A stretch of 64,000 nt of DNA from Bos javanicus (lineage: Eukaryota; Chordata; Mammalia; Artiodactyla; Bovidae). Below the pieces are notes generated by a model. That model did not search any database and was not told the DNA's origin. It saw nothing but the letters and a program-made list of their open reading frames with translations. Shown here one piece after another: positions 57,985 to 64,000 of this stretch (positions are counted from its first letter, which is position 1; every line of letters starts with the position of its first letter). The translations under genes and the position numbers were made by a program. Where the stretch lies: the NCBI RefSeq assembly GCF_032452875.1, contig NC_083871.1, forward strand, positions 3,323,692-3,387,691, given 5' to 3'.

Positions 57985-58281
57985 AGGCTCAGTTAGTAAA
58001 GAATCCGCCTGCAATGCAGGAGACCCCGGTTCCATTTCTGGGTTGGGAAGATCCCCTGGAGAAGGGATAGGCTACACACTCCAGTATTCTTGGGCTCCCC
58101 TGGTGGCTCAGCTGATAAAGAATCCGCCTGAAATGCAGCAGATCTGGGTTTGAGCTCTGGGTTGGGAAAATCACTTTAAGAAGGGAAAGGCTACCACTCC
58201 AGTATTCTGGCCTGGAGAATTCCATGGTCTGTATAGTTCAAGGGTTGCAAAGAGTCAGAGGAGACGTTCACTTTCACTTTC
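57985..58281 (+). mobile_element. Dimeric Bov-A2-type SINE, plus strand
   Basis: Two monomers (about 57985-58091 and 58092-58281), each with TAAAGAATCCGCCTG heads. It ends GAGGAGACGTTCACTTTCAC. Same architecture as 26675-26990. Confidence 0.88.
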
Positions 58282-58329
58282 ATAGGGAGGAACAGAGTAG
58301 AGGGATTCAAAATGGGAAAGGGGTAAATA

Positions 58330-59045
58330 TTAAAAATATATATTTTTTTTGAATAATTTTATATTTACATAAAAGTTGCAAAGATAGTGCAGATTCCTTA
58401 CATGACCCCACAATAAGTTTCTCCTCTTGTTAATAGCTTAGCTATGTGGTTCATGTGTTATAAGCAATGAATCTAAATTGATCCTTTATTATTAGATAAA
58501 CTCTATGCTTTATTCAGATATCCTTAGTTTTTGCCAAAAATTCTTTTTCTGTCCCAGAATTCTATACAGGACACCATATTACATTTAGTCCCCGTGTGTC
58601 CTGAGGTCCCTCTAGATTCTAGGTTTGAACCTTGACTTTTAAGGAATAAGCATCAAGTGTTTTATATAATGTCCCTCCACAGGGGTTTGTCTTCCTGTTT
58701 TTCTCATGTGTCCACTGGGGTTAAGGTTTTAGGAGGGACATCACACAAGTTGAATGCCATTCTTACCAGCCATCAAGAGTACAGACTATCAGCATGATTT
58801 ATCATAATTGACACTCACCTTGAGCCTGTGGCTAAGGGAGTGTCTGTCAGGTTTCTCCATTACAAATTTACTTTTTCCTTTGCCCTTTCTCCTTATAATT
58901 ATCTTTGGGAGAAAGTCACAAGGCACAGCCCACGCTTAAGTGATAGAGATTTACATTCTACTTCTTTAAGAGAGTAAACTGAGATTTCAATATTTGCATC
59001 TCACAATGAGGACATGTCTAATGGGAACTTTTTTGCTAACCAGAT
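58330..59045. mobile_element. Ancient L1 3'UTR-type repeat
   Basis: Wording is that of a widespread old mammalian L1 3' region: TTTATATTTACATAAAAGTT, CAAAGATAGTGCAGATTCC, ATACAGGACACCATATTACA, GGGTTTGTCTTCCTGTTTTT, GTGTCTGTCAGGTTTCTCCA. No open frame. Orientation not determined. Confidence 0.6.
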
Positions 59046-59075
59046 CAATGGCCTATCTGAATTAGGTAACTATCG

Positions 59076-61673
59076 GGGGGCTGTCCTAAGATGGTGGAGG
59101 AATAGGACAGGGAGACCACTTTCTTCCCCACAAATTCATCAAAAGATCATTTGAATGCTGAGCAACTTCCACAAAACAACTTCTAAACACTGGCAGAGGA
59201 CACCAGGCACCCAGAAAGACAGCCCATTCTCTCGGAAAGGAGGTAGGATAAAATATAAAAGGTAAAAAGGGAGACAAAAGAGTTAGTGATGGAGACCCAA
59301 CCTGGGAGGGCGTCGTGAAGGAGGAAAAGTTTCCAAACACCAGGAAACCCTCTCACTGGTGGGTCTGTGGGGAGATTTGGAATCTCAGAGGGGAACATAA
59401 CTGGGAAGGAAAAAAAAATCCACAGATTATGTGCCTAACCACAACTCCCAGCAGAGAAGTAGCCCAGATGCTTGCATCTGCCATCATTGAGCAGGGGAGG
59501 TGCAAGTTGCATGCTTAGGGTAAGGACCAGGCCTGAATGCCCTGAAGACAATCTGAAGGAGCTAAAGTGACAGAGAAACCCAAACTGTGGGATAGCCAGA
59601 GAGAGAAAGAAAAGAGAGAGAGAAATTTCCTGTGAAAAGCTCTATCCTAAGGCAGAGCCTGGATGGCTGACAGAATAAAGGATTGAACGAATACCAAAGG
59701 AGAGCTAGCTGGCTGCGGACCAGCCCATTCCCCACCGGAGGCAGAGAGGCAGGCAGGCAACAGTCAGAGCTGGAAGGCAAGGTACAATCTCAGCCCCAGA
59801 GATGGCATCCTCCACCAAACTGTGAGCAGGTTTCCAGTTGCTAATAAAGTCTTCCTGGAATCCTGGAAGGTTGACATCTGCCAGGAGAGTCGCAGCCTGA
59901 GATCAGCTCCCCAGAGGAGACATACGGCACGCCTGAGTTGGAGCTCTGCTGCACACGCAGGAGACCAAGTGCACCACAAGCCTAGGATAGTGTGCTCACC
60001 AAACACCTGGTCTCCGGAGTTCCTCGGACCTGGGAAGGGCACAAAACACAGGCCCAACTGAGTCTGTGCCTTTATGAAGTACCTGAGAACCTGAACCTGA
60101 CCAGCTTAGACCTGGGAAGTGCATGAAACCCAGTGCTCGCTTTGGACAGTTCCCCTGAAGAGCAACCTGGAGCCTGAGCAGTGTAGACTAGAAAAGCACA
60201 CCTGCTGTGATCGAGGGCAAACCCAGTGTGATCCATACACTGTGAGCACTACTCACACATGCCAGTGATATTTTTTTTTGCAGTGTTCTTCCCTTCCCAC
60301 AGCACAGCTGAACAAGTGAGCCTAAATAAGTGACCACCTTCGCCCCCTTGTGTCAGGGTGGAAATTAGACACTGAAAAGACTTGCAAACAGAGTAAGCCA
60401 AAATAATGAAAAGGGAACCACTCTGGAAGCAACATATGCAACAGATTAAAACCCTGTCGTTAGCATTGACTAGGCATTGGAAGAGGCCTATAGACCTTGA
60501 GAAGTGTAAGCAGAAACAAGGAACTATCTGAAACTGAACTGACCCCACACTGCCCTCAACAGCTCCAGAGAAATTCCTAGATATATTTTTACTATTATCA
60601 TTTTTTAATTTTTTTTATTTTGAAGTTCTTTATTACTCCCCTAATTTTCAGTTTTATAACATACTATTACCTTGGGAAAGAAGACCCTTTTTAAAAGCAA
60701 ATTTCACATATATATATTTTAAAATTTTTGTGATTGATTTTGTACTGTATTTATGAGAGTCTAAACTCTACTCTAGATTTTTTATCTTAGCTTTTGGTAT
60801 TTATTATCAATTTTGTACCTTTAAAAATGTAATCTTTAGTACCCATTTTTTCTTAGGGGTGTGATTACTGATTTGATTCCTCTCTCCTCTTTTGACCCTC
60901 CCTTTTCTTCCCCAGGTCACCTATATCCCCTCCCTTCCCCTTCTCCTCTCTGCAACTCTGTGAACCTCTCTGGGTGTTCCAGAATGTGGAGAGCACATAG
61001 GGGATTGATTACTGGCTAGATTTCTCTCTCCCCTTTTGATTCCCCCTCTTCTCCTCCTGATAACCTCTATTTCCCTCCTCCCTCTTCTATTCTCCATGTA
61101 ACTCTGTGAATCTCTCTGGGTGTCCCTCACTGTGGAGAATCTTTTCTCCATTAACTTGGATGTTTTATCATCGGTGCTGTATGGATGGAGAAGTATTGAG
61201 GCTACTGTAAGGATAAGACTGAAATCCAGAGGCATGAGGCTTAAATCCAAAACTTGAGAACACCAGAAAACTCCTGACTCCAGGGAACATTAATCAACAA
61301 GAGCTCATACAAAAGCCTCCATACCTACACTGAAACCAAGCTCCACCCAAGAGCCAACAAGTTCCAGAGCAAGACATACCATGCTTATTCTCCAGGAATG
61401 CAGGAACATGGCACTGAGCATTAAAATAAAGGCTGCTCAAAGTCACACCAAACCCAAAGTCACCTCAAAACTCAGTACTGGACACTTCATTGCACTCTGG
61501 AGAGAAGAGATCCAGCTCCACCCGCCAGAACATCAACACAAGCTTCCCTAACCAGGAAACCTTGACAAGCCACTCATCCAACCACACCCACAGGGAGCAT
61601 CCTCCACAATAAAGAGGGACCACAAACTTCCAGCATACAGAAAGGCCACCCCAAACCCAGAAATCTAAACAAA
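59076..61673 (+). promoter_or_regulatory. L1_BT 5'UTR, plus strand
   Basis: About 2.6 kb upstream of ORF1. The first 1.5 kb is GC-richer and matches 8388-10105 and 46240-47832 in antisense; in L1 elements this region carries the internal promoter. Two tandem pyrimidine-rich units (about 60905-61000 and 61015-61135) correspond to the repeated units of the minus-strand copy. Confidence 0.75.
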
Positions 61674-62589
61674 ATTAAAAGACAGAGAAATACTCAGCAG
61701 GTAAAGGAACATGATAAATGCCCACCAAACCAAACAAAAAAGGAGGAGATAGGGAGTCTACCTGAAAAAGAATTCAGAATAATGATGGTAAAGATGATCC
61801 AAAATCTTGAAAACAAAATGGAGTTACAGACAAATAGACTAGAGACAAGGATGGAGAAGATACAAATAAAGTTTAACAAGGATGTAGAAGAATAAAAAAG
61901 AGACAATCAATAATTAATAATGCAATAACAGAAATCAAAAGCACTCTGAAGGGAACCAACAGTAGAATAATTGAGGCAGAAGATAGAATAAGTGAGGTAG
62001 AAAATAGAATGGGGGAAATAAATGAAGCAGAGAGGAAAAAAGAATTAAAAGAAATGAGGACAACCTCAAAGACCTCTGGGACAATTTTAACTGTCCCAAC
62101 ATTTGAATCACAGGAGTCCGAGAAGAAGACAAAAAGAAAAGCCATGAGAAATTACTTGAGAAGATAATAGCTGAAAACTTTCCTAAAATGGGGAAGGAAA
62201 TAGCCACCCATGTCCAAGAAACCCACAGGGTACCAAACAGGATAAAGCCAAGGCAAAAAACCCCAAGACACATATTAATCAAATTAATGAAGGTCAAACG
62301 CAAATAGCAAATATTAAAAGCAGCAAAAGAACAGCAAAAAATAACACACAAGTGGATTCCAATAAGGATAACGGTTGATCTTTCCATAGAAACTCTTCAG
62401 GCTAGAAGTGAATGGCAGGATGTACTTGAAGTGATGAAAGAGAAAAACTTATAATCCAGATTACTATATCCAGCAAGGATCTCATTCAAATATGAAGGAA
62501 AAATCAAAATCTTTACAGATAAGCAAAAGCTGAGAGAATTCATCTCCACCAAACTAGCTCTTCAACAAATGCTAAAGGAACTTCTCTAG
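61674..62589 (+). pseudogene. L1 ORF1 pseudogene, plus strand
   Basis: The start codon position holds ATT in place of ATG (61674-61676), followed by KRQRNTQQVKEHDKCPPNQ-like codons. In-frame stops occur early (TAA near 61891), and the total length (916 nt) is not a multiple of three. The coiled-coil region (ISEVENRMGEINEAERKK-like, near 61990-62040) and the RNA-binding region (near 62280-62400) are recognisable. The stop TAG is at 62587-62589 after a CTAAAGGAACTTCTC-type end. Not translatable as a full ORF1p. Confidence 0.85.
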
Positions 62590-62640
62590 ACAGGAAACAC
62601 AGAAAAGGTGTATAAACTCAAACCCAAAACAACAAAGTAA

Positions 62641-64000
62641 ATGGCAATGGGATTATACTTATCAATAATTATCCTATATGTAAATGGGTTAGAAGCCCCA
62701 ACCAAAAGACAAAGACTGGCTGAATGGATACAAAAACAAGATCCCTATATATGCTGTCTACAAGAGACCCACCACAAAACAAGGGACACATATAGACTGA
62801 AAGTGAAGGGCTGGAAAAATATGTTTCACACAAACAGAGACCAAAAGAAAGCAGGAGTAGCAATACTCATATCAGATAAAATAGACTTTGAAATAAAGGC
62901 CGTGAAAAGAGACAAAGAAGGACACTACATAATGATCAAAGGATCAATCCAAGAAAAAGATATAACAATTATAAATATATATGCACCCAACATATGTCAG
63001 GCAAATGCTAACAAGTACAAACAGGAAATGAACAGTTACACAATAAGAGTGGGAGACTTTAATACCCCACTCACATCTGTGGATAGATCAACTAAACAGA
63101 AAATTAGCAAGGAAACACAAACTTTAAATGATACAATGGACCAGTTAGACTTAACTGATATCTCCTTTTTCTCAAATGCACATGGAGCATTCTCCAGGAT
63201 ACATCACACCCTGGGCCATATATCTAGCCTTGGTAAATTCGAAAAATTTGAAATCATTTCAAGCATCTTTTCTGATCACAATTCAGGAAGATTAGATGTC
63301 AACTACAGGAAGAAAACAATTAAAAATACAAACATTTGGAGATTAAACAACATGCTTCTAAATAACCAGCAAAACACAGAAGAAATCAAAAAGATATCAG
63401 AATATGCATAGGAATGAATGAAAATGAAAACACGACAACTAAAAACCTATGGGATTCAGTTAAAACAGTGGTAAGAGAAATGTTCATAGCAATACAAGCT
63501 TACCTCAAGAACCAAGAAAAGAGTCAAATAAATAACCTAACTTTATACCTAAAGCAAACAGAAAAAGAAGAAATGAAGAACCCTAGGGTTAGTAGAAGGA
63601 AAGAAATCATAAAAATTAGGGCAGAAAGAAATGAAAGAGAAACAAAGGAGACTATAGCAGAAATCAACAAAACTAAAAGTTGGTTCTTTGAGAAGATAAA
63701 TAAGATAGACAAACCATTAGCCAAGCTCATCAAGAAAAAAAAGGGAAAAGAGCCAAATCAACAGAATTGGAAATGAAAATGGAGAAATCACAACAGACAA
63801 AACAGAAATGCAAAGGATCATAAGAGACTACTATCAGAAACTGTATACCAATAAAATGGACAACTTGGAAGAAATGGATGAATTCTTAGAAAAATATAAC
63901 GTTCCAAAACTGAGTCAGGAAGAATTAGAAAATCTTAACAGGCCTATCACAAGCACAGAAATTGAAACTGTAATTTAAAATCTTCCGACAAACAAAATCC
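62641..64000 (+). pseudogene. L1 ORF2 pseudogene (endonuclease and start of linker), plus strand
   Basis: The frame opens at ATG 62641 and stays open for 256 codons. Endonuclease motifs are in order: LYVNGLEAPTKRQRL (catalytic Asn of the usual LNVNGL replaced by Tyr), CCLQETH (catalytic Glu kept), INIYAPN, VGDFNTPL (Asp and Asn kept), FSRIHHTLGH (catalytic Asp of the usual FSRIDHILGH replaced by His) and FSDHN (kept). The first stop is at about 63409, and the next frame (63414-63776) continues with YLKNQEKSQINNLTLYLKQ and KEEMKNPRVSRRKEIIKIR. The element runs off the window before the reverse transcriptase. Two active-site changes plus stops make it inactive. Confidence 0.9.

Larger units (their letters stand above)
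59076..64000 (+). mobile_element. L1_BT-type LINE-1 with complete 5' end, plus strand, cut by window end
   Basis: Begins GGGGGCTGTCCTAAGATGGT and runs collinearly with the reverse complement of the 39066-47832 copy: 5'UTR (59076-61673), ORF1 (61674-62589), 51-bp spacer, ORF2 (62641 onward). The 3' half lies beyond the window. It lacks the BovB insertion and so shows the intact L1 sequence at that site (61320-61370). No target duplication can be tested here. Confidence 0.92.

Noticed and set aside
62641..63411. 256-codon open frame as a host gene
   Set aside because: Motif order identifies it as the L1 ORF2 endonuclease, in the right place after an L1 5'UTR and ORF1.
1..64000. Prokaryotic operons, riboswitches, phage or plasmid systems
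   Set aside because: All repeat content is ruminant nuclear DNA; no operon structure, ribosome-binding-site spacing or dense long ORFs exist.

Overview
This window is mammalian nuclear DNA from a ruminant, most likely a bovid or another pecoran. It is a gene-poor, retrotransposon-rich stretch. The identification rests on ruminant-specific repeats I recognise by sight: at least eight BovB (RTE-type LINE) copies, eleven Bov-tA/Bov-A2-type tRNA-BovB SINEs, three L1 elements of the ruminant L1_BT type and an 80-bp mariner-derived palindrome. Family names come from memory of these repeats, not from a search. I see no prokaryotic features, no CRISPR array, no RNA gene and no confidently recognisable host protein-coding gene.

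Layout. 1-15 kb is a Russian-doll nest. A minus-strand BovB (155-11470) is interrupted by a short plus-strand BovB (1826-2149) and by a minus-strand L1 (2409-10105). That L1 is itself split by a 3.1-kb BovB (3096-6197) carrying a 5' inversion and a 13-bp target-site duplication. The outer BovB abuts an older minus-strand L1 (11471-14937), which holds another BovB and a SINE. 15-24 kb is quieter: SINEs, a 515-bp Tigger-like DNA transposon, and a heavily decayed old plus-strand L1 hit by a mariner MITE. 24-39 kb holds a minus-strand BovB missing its endonuclease region, several SINEs, MaLR and other LTR remnants, and otherwise unique sequence. A speculative phase-compatible set of exon-like segments lies at 27.1-28.4 kb.

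39-48 kb is a full-length minus-strand L1 (39066-47832) with a perfect 15-bp target-site duplication, inserted into the middle of an older endogenous-retroviral LTR. It carries a BovB insertion in its 5' region. 48-59 kb is mixed unique DNA with an inverted pair of related LTRs, a MaLR-like LTR, a possible decayed minus-strand retrocopy (about 52.4-53.4 kb), a BovB remnant and an ERV-type LTR. 59.1 kb to the window end is a plus-strand L1 with complete 5' region, ORF1 and the start of ORF2; its 3' end lies outside the window.

Function. The coding content is retrotransposon machinery (L1 ORF1/ORF2, BovB endonuclease/reverse transcriptase), all visibly broken by stops or frameshifts. The SINEs share the BovB 3' end and are known to depend on BovB machinery. 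The most interesting content is structural: insertion order, twin-priming inversion, target-site deletion, a template-switch-like scar, tandem 5'UTR units, and an apparent shared 5' module between a BovB and an old L1. I did not find a convincing new biological system.
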